Shown here one piece after another: positions 52,838 to 61,410 of a stretch of DNA of 64,000 nucleotides. How positions within the stretch are numbered: the first letter of the stretch is position 1; each line of letters opens with the position of its first letter. The position numbers and the translations under genes were made by a program. The stretch is taken from positions 372,001-436,000 of the forward strand of contig JAJDDN010000008.1 of assembly GCA_029260295.1 (NCBI GenBank), in the 5' to 3' direction. Below the pieces are notes generated by a model, which worked only from the letters and a program-made list of their open reading frames with translations, searched no databases and was not told the origin of the DNA. The stretch is from Phycisphaerales bacterium (GTDB lineage: Bacteria > Planctomycetota > Phycisphaerae > Phycisphaerales > UBA1924).

Positions 52838-55168
52838 TTAGATCTTTTCGAGTTTGACGGCACACATTTTGAACTCAGGCTGCTTGGATCCCGGATCAAA
52901 TGCATCAATACAGACGAAGTTGATCAGAGAATCTTTGTCCTCCCAGCACCAAGGCACAAAGACCATCCCGGGCTGCGGCATATCCACCACGCGGGCACGG
53001 ATCTTGGCAACCCCGCGACGCGAGGTAATCTTGATCATGTCCCCCGAACGGATACCCATCTCGCGGGCATCCTTCGGATTTATTTCCATGAAGCTGTGTG
53101 GATATGCCCTGCGAAGTTCCTCGGCTCGCATCGTCATTGTCCCGCTGTGCCAGTGCTCCATCACACGCCCGGTCGAGAGAATAAACGGGTACTCTTCGTC
53201 GGCCGGCTCGGCGGGACCAAGAGCTGGACGCAGCCAAACAACCGCCCGTTGATCGGGTGCGGCGAAAAACTTTGATTCACCCTGGGCCAGAGTGTGGTCG
53301 GCGTATTTGCCGGCGTCGAGGTTTGGATCATCACCCTTCACAAATCGTCGTGCAGTACCTGGGTGATCTTCTGTGGGGCATGGCCAGCGGAGCCCCCGCT
53401 CTTTTTTAAGTCGCTCGCGGGTTATCCCCATGAAATCGTACGGGGTTCCTTTGGATGCGAGACGGATTTCATCCCACATGTCGTCTGTGTTCTTGAACTT
53501 GCCTTTGGTATAACCCTTTTTAACGACGCCTTTGTCTTCGAGGCGTCCAGCGAAGTCAAGCATAATGTCGAAGTCTGAGCGGGCTTGTCCGGGGGGTTGC
53601 TTGATTTGTGGGTGGAGTTGGTAGCGGCGTTCGGACATCCCGAAGACTCCGGTTTTTTCAGACCACATTGCGGCTGGAAGGACCAAGTCAGCGATTTCGG
53701 TCGTCCGCGTTGGGTAAATGTCGAGGCAGACAACGAATGGTTTGTCCTTGCGTTCTTTGCCGATTGCATCACGAACGGGATGAAGGTTTGGCATTGACTG
53801 ACCTGGGTTGGTAGTCAGGATCACCATTGCTTTGATTTTGTTCTCGCCTAGTGCGCGGAACATTTCGACCGTGTGGAGTCCGGGCTTTGATTGAATCGTT
53901 CCGGGTTTGGAGCCCCAGATTTTTTCCATATTCTGACGATCTTCCTTTTTCTTGAGTGATCGCCCGTATGGAAGAATGTGACACAGGGTGCCTGTATCTC
54001 TGACCCCGCCGCAGGCGTTGGGTTGCCCGGTCATCGAGAACGGGGTTGCTCCCGGCTTGCCAATATTTCCGGTTATCAGATGCAGATTGTGCATGAGGTT
54101 GTTTGCCCATACGCCCCGGGTGCGCTGGTTGAGCCCCATAGTCCAGATCGACATGGTCGGGCCATATGAGAATAGCTTGGCGGCTTCTTCGATTTGCTCG
54201 GCGGGGACCCCTGATTGCATCTCGGCTCGTTCTGGGGTGAAGTCTTCGAGGAACTTGACATAGCCTTCGAAGCCAACATTGATGGGCTCACCGTCCTGCA
54301 TGATCTTGAACTGGCAGTTTTTATCAATGAACTCTGGATCGTGGTGCCTATCACGGATGAGGCAATGTGCCATGGAATGGAACACGGCGAGGTCATATCC
54401 GGGCGTGGGGGCGAGATGCAAGCGTGCGATGGAAGCGGCGGGGCTCTTGCGAGGATCGAGCACGATTACATTAAGACGGCGGTTTTGTTGTTTGGCGGCC
54501 AGGATCTGGTCAAAGATGACCGGGTGGCATTCAGCGGTATTCGAGCCGACCAAAAAGATGGTGTTGGCGTGCCAGATATCTTCGTAGCAGCCCATTGGTT
54601 CATCTTTTCCAAAGGTCGTGACATACCCGCCGGCTGCTGATGCCATGCAAAGACGGGGGTTCCCTTCGACATTGTTGGTGCCGATTCCGCCCTTGAAGAG
54701 GCGGTTGCAGAGATAGCTTTCCTCTGTCATTGCTTGGCCCGAGCCGTAGTAGGCGACGGAGTCGGGGCCGTGCTTCTTGATTGCTTTGGCGAACTTGTCA
54801 GCCATCAGTTCCATCGCTTCTTCCCACTCGATGGGAACAAACTTGCCGTCCTTGCGGAGCATTGGAGTTGTTAGGCGGTCTTTGGAATGGACAATTTTGG
54901 GGAGGAAGAGTGATTTGGCGCAGACGAGGCCTTTGGTTGTTGGATGCTCAGGATCACCACGCATCGCGATGATCTGATCACCCTTGTGGCCAATCATGAC
55001 GCCGCAGCCGGTGCCACAAAAGCGGCAGACTGATTTAGTCCACTGGACCGCGGAATCTTGGATTGATTCATTGAGTTCTTCTGCGACGGCTGGGGATCCA
55101 CCCGCGGCGACTGCCGCAACACTTGCCATTGCGGATGTTTTTATGAAGTCTCGTCTGTCGTTATCCAT
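52838..55168 (-). CDS. napA: Periplasmic nitrate reductase catalytic subunit NapA
   Basis: A 776-residue molybdoenzyme of the DMSO reductase family. A Tat signal is present (RRDFIK). The 4Fe-4S motif CRFCGTGC plus a Cys in GLVCAKS is followed by the Mo-ligand Cys in NPRLCMASA, as in Desulfovibrio-type NapA. Further marks are GSNTAECHP, GQPNACGG and the C-terminal cofactor-binding STGRVMEHWHSGTMT. It reduces nitrate to nitrite in the periplasm. napD lies upstream, the tetraheme gene downstream. Confidence 0.95.
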   Translation of the reverse strand: MDNDRRDFIKTSAMASVAAVAAGGSPAVAEELNESIQDSAVQWTKSVCRFCGTGCGVMIGHKGDQIIAMRGDPEHPTTKGLVCAKSLFLPKIVHSKDRLTTPMLRKDGKFVPIEWEEAMELMADKFAKAIKKHGPDSVAYYGSGQAMTEESYLCNRLFKGGIGTNNVEGNPRLCMASAAGGYVTTFGKDEPMGCYEDIWHANTIFLVGSNTAECHPVIFDQILAAKQQNRRLNVIVLDPRKSPAASIARLHLAPTPGYDLAVFHSMAHCLIRDRHHDPEFIDKNCQFKIMQDGEPINVGFEGYVKFLEDFTPERAEMQSGVPAEQIEEAAKLFSYGPTMSIWTMGLNQRTRGVWANNLMHNLHLITGNIGKPGATPFSMTGQPNACGGVRDTGTLCHILPYGRSLKKKEDRQNMEKIWGSKPGTIQSKPGLHTVEMFRALGENKIKAMVILTTNPGQSMPNLHPVRDAIGKERKDKPFVVCLDIYPTRTTEIADLVLPAAMWSEKTGVFGMSERRYQLHPQIKQPPGQARSDFDIMLDFAGRLEDKGVVKKGYTKGKFKNTDDMWDEIRLASKGTPYDFMGITRERLKKERGLRWPCPTEDHPGTARRFVKGDDPNLDAGKYADHTLAQGESKFFAAPDQRAVVWLRPALGPAEPADEEYPFILSTGRVMEHWHSGTMTMRAEELRRAYPHSFMEINPKDAREMGIRSGDMIKITSRRGVAKIRARVVDMPQPGMVFVPWCWEDKDSLINFVCIDAFDPGSKQPEFKMCAVKLEKI

Positions 55169-55227
55169 TTCTTACTCCCTTAACGGATGATTCGGGGACG
55201 CATTCTGAGCCCGGATCACCCCTGTAA

Positions 55228-55476
55228 TCAGTTGTGAACCTGTTCATCTTCTGTATTGACATACACCGGCCACACGCCCAGCACGCCGGGGGTGGTTCGG
55301 ATGGTTGTTGTGATTGTGGAATGAGCTTCGTTGAGCGAATCTGCTTCTACGAGTACTCCAAGCTTGTCGGGGTCTTCAATATCAAAAATACTGACCCCTG
55401 CAATCTCTTCAAGTGCCGATTGGCATGAGGAGATGAGGTCGGATTCGATTCGAGCAAATGCTCCAACAATGGCCAT
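55228..55476 (-). CDS. napD: NapD-like chaperone
   Basis: An 82-residue cytoplasmic protein of NapD size and fold: GAFARIESD, then ALEEIAGVSIFDIEDPDKLGVLVE as strand-helix pattern, and a VWPVYV strand. NapD binds the Tat signal of NapA and delays its export until the cofactor is in place. It stands 59 bases upstream of napA on the same strand. Confidence 0.85.
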   Translation of the reverse strand: MAIVGAFARIESDLISSCQSALEEIAGVSIFDIEDPDKLGVLVEADSLNEAHSTITTTIRTTPGVLGVWPVYVNTEDEQVHN

Positions 55477-55644
55477 AGAGAATCTCCATTTGAGGGACGA
55501 TCAATAATCCGGACATGCTAGTCCTTAAATTCTTGGGACACAATAGGAAACCATTCAAATACGGAGAAATGCCTCTGTTTTTATGCTTTCGCAAGAACAG
55601 GAGATTGAAGCGTGGCTGGCAAGTTACTGGTCAAATATCGTTAA

Positions 55645-56022
55645 CTACTTAGCTGACTTCCAGATCGGAACATCTTGCTTGAGGCGGTCTATGAACTCGT
55701 CCATTGCCAACAGTCCCTCTCTTCGATGCTTGGAATCAATCACAAGTCGAAATGAGCATTCGAAGTTAGGAACGAAGCCGACCGAGTGTTCAATATCCAT
55801 TGCAATCAGACCGTGTCTTTCATGCAGTTCAAGTCCGATAATTTCAAGTTGCTGCTCGGCCATGGGGCGATATGCTTCATAGTGCAGCCCCTGGATATCT
55901 GCCCCGCCTTCGGTTGGGCGAACGACTCCATCAAAGATGGCACGGGCGCCTGAGCCTTGGATGTAAGGAGTTCGGGCCAATGCGGTCAGTGGGCCTTGGG
56001 TTAACCGAGTGTGCACATTCAT
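55645..56022 (-). CDS. moaE: Molybdopterin synthase catalytic subunit MoaE
   Basis: A 125-residue protein: GARAIFDGVVRPTEGG, LHYEAYRPMAEQQL and a C-terminal VPIWKSAK with the active-site lysines. It converts cyclic pyranopterin to molybdopterin using sulfur from MoaD. Its ATG is two bases after the moaD stop. The H-x-G-x-L-x(n) segment corresponds to SVGFVPNFECSF. Confidence 0.9.
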   Translation of the reverse strand: MNVHTRLTQGPLTALARTPYIQGSGARAIFDGVVRPTEGGADIQGLHYEAYRPMAEQQLEIIGLELHERHGLIAMDIEHSVGFVPNFECSFRLVIDSKHRREGLLAMDEFIDRLKQDVPIWKSAK

Positions 56023-56024
56023 AA

Positions 56025-56273
56025 TTAGCCTCCCGAGACCATTGTGATGAGTGCAGTTTCGTGTTCGGCGTTGACCTTCGTGTCAACAGCCACAAAGCTT
56101 TGGTTGACAGCCAGTCTTCCCGCTTGGAGAAACACATCAAGGGTGGGAAACTGCAGAGACATCAGATCTTTGAGTTGGCCAGCTGAGCATAACTCTTTAG
56201 ATTCGATCACCACCCGGTCCGCTTTGACAGCCGCCGCCGCCGGTCCGAAGAGGAGTATTGTGTATTGCACCAT
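56025..56273 (-). CDS. moaD: Molybdopterin synthase sulfur-carrier subunit MoaD
   Basis: An 82-residue ubiquitin-like protein with the essential C-terminal Gly-Gly (TMVSGG), which is thiocarboxylated by MoeB. Strand LFGPAAAAVKADRV and segment LAVNQSFVAVDTKV match the family. Forms the synthase with MoaE, encoded next to it. No moeB is in the window. Confidence 0.9.
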   Translation of the reverse strand: MVQYTILLFGPAAAAVKADRVVIESKELCSAGQLKDLMSLQFPTLDVFLQAGRLAVNQSFVAVDTKVNAEHETALITMVSGG

Positions 56274-56321
56274 ATTAGATGATTCGCAGCATTCAATAGA
56301 AAGGCCAGCAGCGTAGAAAGT

Positions 56322-57173
56322 TTAGAGAGTGCGATTTTCTCGTGGGCTGTAGTTCAGGAAGGTGCCGGTCGTTTGCCAGAGTTCTTCAAGACGATCGATC
56401 CGTTTGTGAGCTTCCTTGCCAAGCTGCGTAACCACCTGAGCGACCAAGAGCTCGGCTGTCATCACCGCAGGAATGGAGCTATCAAACGGCCCTACAGCTG
56501 GAATATTAATTTCACACCAAGTCTTGGTAAGTGAGGCCAGTGGGGAGAGGGGGCCATCAGTAATCGCGACAATTTTCACGCCGAGCTCAGATAATGCACG
56601 GGCAGCTGTAATTGAGTTACGCCGGTACCGGGCAAAATCAAAGACAACCGCTGCATCCCCCATTGAAGCACTGCTCAGATCTCGCCCTGTGGAATGCTCT
56701 TCTACAAGTATCACATTGGGCCGGATCATGGACAAGCCACTCTGCAAAGTGATCGCTCCAGCCATCGAGGTTTCACCAGAGAGTATCCAGACATTCTTTG
56801 CCTGGGCGATCGGGGTAGCCAGAGCCTTCAGTCGGCGTTCATCAAGAGCGGCAAAGGTTTCATGGATCGAGCTGTCAATTGCAGCGCGGATGGGTCCGAG
56901 TGATCCGTCCTGATGTCGAACCCGATGGCTGGGGCTAGATAGTTGGTGTGATAACTCATCGCGGATCCAGCTTTGCAGATCCGTGTAGCCCTCGAACCCA
57001 AGCTTGGTCGCGAATCTGACGATAGAAGGCCTACTGGTGTCGGCTCGATTGGCGAGGTCCGATACAGTACCAAATGCGAGGAGCGTCGGATCCTCAAGAA
57101 CAAGGGCGGCGATTCGCCGTTCAGTTGGAGTCAGCCGATCGCTACTTTCAGCAATCAGATCTTGTATCGACAT
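56322..57173 (-). CDS. MurR/RpiR-family transcriptional regulator
   Basis: A 283-residue regulator: N-terminal RpiR-type helix-turn-helix (residues about 15-75; LTPTERRIAALVLEDP, TSRPSIVRFATKLGFEGY) and a C-terminal SIS domain (about 120-260; NVWILSGETSMAGA, VKIVAITDGPLSPLASL) that usually binds a sugar phosphate or similar ligand. ATG 57173 has GGAG eight bases upstream. It is divergent from the aminomutase operon, with the operon's -35 box in its leader, and 48 bases upstream of moaD. Control of the aminomutase operon is the natural guess; control of the nap/moa genes is possible too. Confidence 0.87.
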   Translation of the reverse strand: MSIQDLIAESSDRLTPTERRIAALVLEDPTLLAFGTVSDLANRADTSRPSIVRFATKLGFEGYTDLQSWIRDELSHQLSSPSHRVRHQDGSLGPIRAAIDSSIHETFAALDERRLKALATPIAQAKNVWILSGETSMAGAITLQSGLSMIRPNVILVEEHSTGRDLSSASMGDAAVVFDFARYRRNSITAARALSELGVKIVAITDGPLSPLASLTKTWCEINIPAVGPFDSSIPAVMTAELLVAQVVTQLGKEAHKRIDRLEELWQTTGTFLNYSPRENRTL

Positions 57174-57176
57174 CGC

Positions 57177-57205
57177 TTGCACTCCGGTGGGCAGTGTGTT
57201 ACAAT
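57177..57205 (+). promoter_or_regulatory. Promoter of the aminomutase operon
   Basis: TTGCAC (57177-57182), 17-base spacer, TACAAT (57200-57205). It resembles the argR promoter in both hexamers and spacing. The leader is about 65 bases; GGAG at 57266-57269 serves the first gene. The -35 lies four bases before the divergent regulator's start codon, so binding there could control both. Confidence 0.6.
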
Positions 57206-57277
57206 CGCGTAAGTCTAGTGTTCATATCATTACGAGGCCAGTCTAGTCATTAGTCGTCACTTTTTGGAGCTTAGTTC

Positions 57278-58696
57278 ATGCCAGTTTCGCAAGAATACAC
57301 CCGTACAGCTAAAGAACAGGCCTTTCTCGAGACCGTCACAGATATCCCGCACAAGCGTGAGATTATCAATGGGCTCGCGCCGTTCCTCAAAGGGACCGCG
57401 CCCGAGGATCTTCAATCCCTCTACAGCTCTGACGAACTCGTCCAACTCGGCGGGCTCAAAGATAGCAATCGTGATGTCGAAAAACGGATGCCTGTCAAGG
57501 TCACCCGGCACTTTGCAGAGCTTGCGAAGAACAGCCCCGCGATCCAGAAGCTCGTCAAGGCCAGCCCCGACGAAACACTTGACCTCGCCGGCTCAGAAGA
57601 TCCAGGCAACCAGATGGACTACTCCCCTGTCGAAGGGCTCCTCCACAAATACGAAATGGGACTGATGTATGTCGTCTCCACATGCTCGGCCCACTGCCGC
57701 TTCTGCTACCGCGAAGAACTGATCGCCCGCAAAGAAATCGAACGGGCAGACGGGACCGTCGCCAAGAAGGGGATGGCCAAGATTCCCGAGATCGTTGCGT
57801 ACATCAACTCGTTCAACGATGCCGTTGAATCAAATGGCGGGCGTCACCCAGACTGCGGCCGAGAAAAACTCCGCGAGATCCTGCTTTCGGGCGGTGATCC
57901 AATGGTCCTCAACAACGCCAAACTCGCCGCGTGGTTCTCCGCTTTGGCAGAGGCCGGCATCGAGTCCATTCGCGTTGGCACCAAGGAAATGGCGTTCTAT
58001 CCACAGCGGTTCGACGATACATTCTTCGCAATGCTCGACGGCTTCCATGCTGCGTACCCGGAAGTTGGTATGCACTTCATGGTCCACTTCGAGCATCCCG
58101 ACGAATTCCTTGCCAAATCCGACGATGGCGAGTACATCAAGGATGATAAAGGTTTCCTCGCATGGGTTCCCGAGACCGGAAGAGCAATGCGTGGGCTTCT
58201 CGATCGCGGGTGGATCACCGTTGAAAACCAGACGCCGATTATCAAAGACATCAATGACGATCCCGACGCCCTCCGCATCATGCAGCGCGAGATGAAACGC
58301 GTCGGTGCTGACAACCACTACTTCTTCTGCGGGCGGGACATCGTCGCCTACAAAGCGTTCAACATCCCCATCGAAGAATCCTGGCGGATCCTTAACGAGT
58401 CCCAGAAAGGACTCTCGGGGGTTGAGAACCACGCCAAGCTCTCGATCACACACTACAAAGGCAAAACCGAGGTTGTGGCGGTCACCAACGAACCCATCCC
58501 CGGACTCGCGGGCAGCGAAAACGGCGTGGTGATCCTCAAACTCCTCCGGAATCCTGCGGACGCGTCTGAGCGGGGCAAAATCTGTATCGTTGGGCGAAAC
58601 CCTGAAGCGGCATGGTTTGATGATTACGAGGACAGTGTTCTGTTTGATGAAGCGGGCTTGTTCAGTTACAATCGTCTGGTTAAAGAAGAATCATAA
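57278..58696 (+). CDS. Radical SAM 2,3-aminomutase (KamA family), substrate uncertain
   Basis: A 472-residue PLP-dependent radical SAM protein. The cluster motif is CSAHCRFC (Cys 136, 140, 143), the SAM motif SGGDP about 205, and the PLP lysine in THYKGKTEV (K394 or K396). It is related to lysine 2,3-aminomutase but longer. By eye, the lysine-binding Asp293 of the clostridial enzyme falls on D354, now preceded by Arg (GRD), while Asp330 falls on His/Thr 391-392. Lysine is therefore unlikely; a substrate with a distal carboxylate such as glutamate or 2-aminoadipate fits better. EF-P-modifying EpmB is shorter. It begins a three-to-four gene operon (TAATG overlap with the next). Confidence 0.87.
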   Translation: MPVSQEYTRTAKEQAFLETVTDIPHKREIINGLAPFLKGTAPEDLQSLYSSDELVQLGGLKDSNRDVEKRMPVKVTRHFAELAKNSPAIQKLVKASPDETLDLAGSEDPGNQMDYSPVEGLLHKYEMGLMYVVSTCSAHCRFCYREELIARKEIERADGTVAKKGMAKIPEIVAYINSFNDAVESNGGRHPDCGREKLREILLSGGDPMVLNNAKLAAWFSALAEAGIESIRVGTKEMAFYPQRFDDTFFAMLDGFHAAYPEVGMHFMVHFEHPDEFLAKSDDGEYIKDDKGFLAWVPETGRAMRGLLDRGWITVENQTPIIKDINDDPDALRIMQREMKRVGADNHYFFCGRDIVAYKAFNIPIEESWRILNESQKGLSGVENHAKLSITHYKGKTEVVAVTNEPIPGLAGSENGVVILKLLRNPADASERGKICIVGRNPEAAWFDDYEDSVLFDEAGLFSYNRLVKEES

Positions 58697-59406
58697 TGAT
58701 CAACAAGCAAATCAAGAGTGCTGCCGATGCCGTCGCTGATGTGTTTGACGGTGCGGTGGTAATGATCGGCGGATTCGGTGAAGCCGGCAGCCCGATCGAA
58801 CTGATCCATGCTCTTATTGATCAGGGCGCAAAAGATCTGACGGTTGTGAGTAACAACACCGGGAGCGGATTGGTCGGGCTGGCTGCGTTGCTCAAGGCCG
58901 AGCGCGTGTCCAAGATCATCTGTTCCTTCCCACGCACGGCCAACTCGACGGTGTTCCCTGATCTCTACCGGAGCGGGAAGACCGAGCTTGAGCTTGTGCC
59001 TCAGGGAACCCTCGCCGAACGCATCCGCGCCGGAGGAGCGGGGATTCCTGGGTTCTACACGCCGGCGGCGGTGGGGACGCCACTGAGTGAGGGGAAAGAG
59101 AGCCGAGAGTTTGATGGTCAGGAGTATCTTCTTGAACGCGGACTCAAGGCGGATTTCGCTCTGATTAAAGGGCGGGTTGCTGATACCTTCGGCAATGTGG
59201 TCTACAACAAAACCGCTCGCAACTTTGGTCCTCCTATGGCGATGGCGGCCAAGGTCGCCATTGTTCAGGTCGATGAGGTTGTGGAACCGGGGCAAATCGA
59301 TCCCGAAAGTATCGTCACCCCAGGCATCTTTGTGAGCCGGGTCGTTGGTGTATCCAATCCAGTGTTTGAGTCAGAACTCGTCGCAGCCGGAGTGTCTTAT
59401 CCATGA
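58696..59406 (+). CDS. 3-oxoacid CoA-transferase subunit A, PcaI-like
   Basis: A 236-residue alpha subunit of a family I CoA transferase. VVMIGGFGEAGSP, LKAERVSKIICSFPR and ADFALIKGRVADTFGN match 3-oxoadipate CoA-transferase PcaI more closely, by memory, than acetoacetate-type ScoA. It would move CoA from succinyl-CoA to a 3-oxo acid. The ATG overlaps the preceding stop by one base and the next gene begins inside its stop (ATGA). Confidence 0.9.
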   Translation: MINKQIKSAADAVADVFDGAVVMIGGFGEAGSPIELIHALIDQGAKDLTVVSNNTGSGLVGLAALLKAERVSKIICSFPRTANSTVFPDLYRSGKTELELVPQGTLAERIRAGGAGIPGFYTPAAVGTPLSEGKESREFDGQEYLLERGLKADFALIKGRVADTFGNVVYNKTARNFGPPMAMAAKVAIVQVDEVVEPGQIDPESIVTPGIFVSRVVGVSNPVFESELVAAGVSYP

Positions 59407-60065
59407 GCGAGCAAAGCACAGTAGTCGGACGCACCCGAGACGAGATGGCCAAACGCCTGGCGCAGGACATCCCGAGCGGTTCGTATGTCAACCTCGGTAT
59501 CGGGATTCCAGAACTGGTCACCAAGTTTGTTCCCGATGGACGAACACTGATTTACCATACAGAGAACGGATTGCTTGGCATGGGGCCTTCGCCCGAGCCG
59601 GGCAAGGGTGATCCGGAACTAATTAATGCGGGCAAGCGTCATGTAACGGCTATCCCCGGGGCAGCATTTTTTCACCATGCCGATAGCTTTGCAATGATCA
59701 GAGGCGGGCATATCGACCTGTGTGTGCTTGGTGCGATGCAGGTTTCAAAGGACGGAGATCTGGCCAACTGGTCAACCGGCGCACCCGATGCTATCCCAGC
59801 GGTTGGCGGCGCGATGGATCTTGTTGCAGGTGTCAAATCTGTGTATGTGATTACCCAGCATTGCACCAAGCACGGCGATCCCAAACTCGTTGATTCATGT
59901 ACATTCCCACTCACAGGGAAACAAGTTATCAATCGCATTTACACCGATCTTGCGGTTGTCGATGTCACGCCCGATGGGTTCAGGGTTGTAGAACTGAGCC
60001 CGGGTGTGGATTTCGAGTATGTCCAGCAACGCACCGGTGCGCCGCTTTTGCCAATCAAAGATTAA
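59403..60065 (+). CDS. 3-oxoacid CoA-transferase subunit B, PcaJ-like
   Basis: A 220-residue beta subunit. The catalytic Glu is E54 in TENGLLGMGP; other marks are YVNLGIGIPELV, FHHADSFAMIRGGH and IPAVGGAMDLVAGV. Sequence order and wording match PcaJ. Together with subunit A it forms the transferase. No other protocatechuate-pathway genes (pcaGH, pcaB, pcaC, pcaD) are nearby, so aromatic degradation is not the obvious role. Confidence 0.9.
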   Translation: MSEQSTVVGRTRDEMAKRLAQDIPSGSYVNLGIGIPELVTKFVPDGRTLIYHTENGLLGMGPSPEPGKGDPELINAGKRHVTAIPGAAFFHHADSFAMIRGGHIDLCVLGAMQVSKDGDLANWSTGAPDAIPAVGGAMDLVAGVKSVYVITQHCTKHGDPKLVDSCTFPLTGKQVINRIYTDLAVVDVTPDGFRVVELSPGVDFEYVQQRTGAPLLPIKD

Positions 60066-60081
60066 CCATGAGATCCATGAC

Positions 60082-61404
60082 ATGAGTATCCCAACCGAAA
60101 CCTCGCGAAGTGCAGATCTTTACGCCCGAGCAACCAAAGTTCTTCCAGGCGGGGTGAGCAGGAATACCGTTCTGCGTGATCCGCATCCCGCGTATGCAGA
60201 TTTCGGATCGGGCTGCCGGATCACAGATATCGAAGGAGTTACGCGGCTCGACTTCTCCAATAACATGGCATCATTGATCCATGGACACGCGTGCCCCGAG
60301 ATCGTCCAGAGCGTATCTCAACAACTCGCCAAAGGATCGGCATTCACGATGGCGACGGAAATGGAAGTCCGTTACGCGGAGCTTTTGTGTGATCGAAATC
60401 CCGGATTCGAAAAACTAAGATTTGTCAACTCTGGCACCGAGGCATTGATGGTCGCACTCAAGGCATCTCGTGCCTTCACAGGCCGTCCAAAGATCGCCAA
60501 GGTCGAGGGCGCGTACCACGGCGGGTACGACTATGCAGAAGTCAGCCAATCACCAAATCCCGAGAACTGGGGGGACATTGATCAACCCAAAAGCGTGCCC
60601 CTAGCCCATGGGACTCCGGATTCAGCGCTCGACGATGTGGTCATTATCCCATTCAACGATCCGGAGCGTGCGATCGCGATCCTCAACGAGAACGCAGCGG
60701 ATCTGGCATGTGTGCTTCTTGATCTGATGCCGCACCGGGTCGGGCTCAGGCCCGCCGAGGCCGAGTTTGTGACGGCGATCCGGGAATGGACATCCAATAA
60801 CGGCTCGCTGCTTGTACTCGACGAGGTCATCACTTTCCGCACAGAATATAGCGGGTTGCAGACCCGGTACGGCATCACTGCTGATCTAACCGCGCTCGGG
60901 AAGATGATTGGTGGCGGCTTTCCCATTGGTGCAGTCACCGGTCGATCCGATGTCATGGATGTCCTCAACCCACGATCAAAGAAACTCTTATTCCCACATT
61001 CGGGTACCTTCTCAGCAAATCCGATTAGTACCACCGCGGGCTTTGTAGCACTGGAGAAGTTCGATAAGCAGTCGGTTGAGCGCCTCAATGCTCTCGCCCA
61101 GCGTGCGATCATTGGTGTTACCAATGCCATTTCAGAGTCCGGGATAACAGCATGTGTGACAGGTGGCGGCTCAATGTTCCGTGTTCATATGAAAGAACGA
61201 GAACCACACAACTTTCGTGAGGCGTATCTCACCCCAAAGCAAGATGGCCAAATCAAACTGCTACTCAATCACATGTTCGATGAGGGCTTTGTGCTGATCA
61301 ACACCTGCACAGCGACGCTATCAACTCCGATGACCGAAGTCGAGATTGATGCCCTTGTAGATGCCTTCAAAGGCGGGTTCGAGCGGATTGTTTCTGAGGG
61401 TTGA
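60082..61404 (+). CDS. Class III aminotransferase, GSA-aminomutase-like
   Basis: A 440-residue PLP enzyme of the glutamate-1-semialdehyde aminomutase/beta-amino acid aminotransferase branch. PLP lysine K274 (ALGKMIGGGFP), Asp247 in LDEVI, NSGTEALMVALK and GAYHGGYD are visible. The start at 60082 agrees with the family N-terminus (ADLYARATKVLPGGVSR); a longer frame from 60004 overlaps the CoA-transferase. Unlike hemL it sits in a CoA-transferase operon, which suggests transamination of a beta-amino acid. 16 bases after subunit B. True hemL cannot be ruled out by sequence alone. Confidence 0.82.
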   Translation: MSIPTETSRSADLYARATKVLPGGVSRNTVLRDPHPAYADFGSGCRITDIEGVTRLDFSNNMASLIHGHACPEIVQSVSQQLAKGSAFTMATEMEVRYAELLCDRNPGFEKLRFVNSGTEALMVALKASRAFTGRPKIAKVEGAYHGGYDYAEVSQSPNPENWGDIDQPKSVPLAHGTPDSALDDVVIIPFNDPERAIAILNENAADLACVLLDLMPHRVGLRPAEAEFVTAIREWTSNNGSLLVLDEVITFRTEYSGLQTRYGITADLTALGKMIGGGFPIGAVTGRSDVMDVLNPRSKKLLFPHSGTFSANPISTTAGFVALEKFDKQSVERLNALAQRAIIGVTNAISESGITACVTGGGSMFRVHMKEREPHNFREAYLTPKQDGQIKLLLNHMFDEGFVLINTCTATLSTPMTEVEIDALVDAFKGGFERIVSEG

Positions 61405-61410
61405 TCTAAA

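Noticed and set aside
57278-58696. EF-P lysine-modifying EpmB
   Set aside because: The protein is about 130 residues longer than EpmB, has a C-terminal PLP region of different sequence and sits in a catabolic-looking operon.
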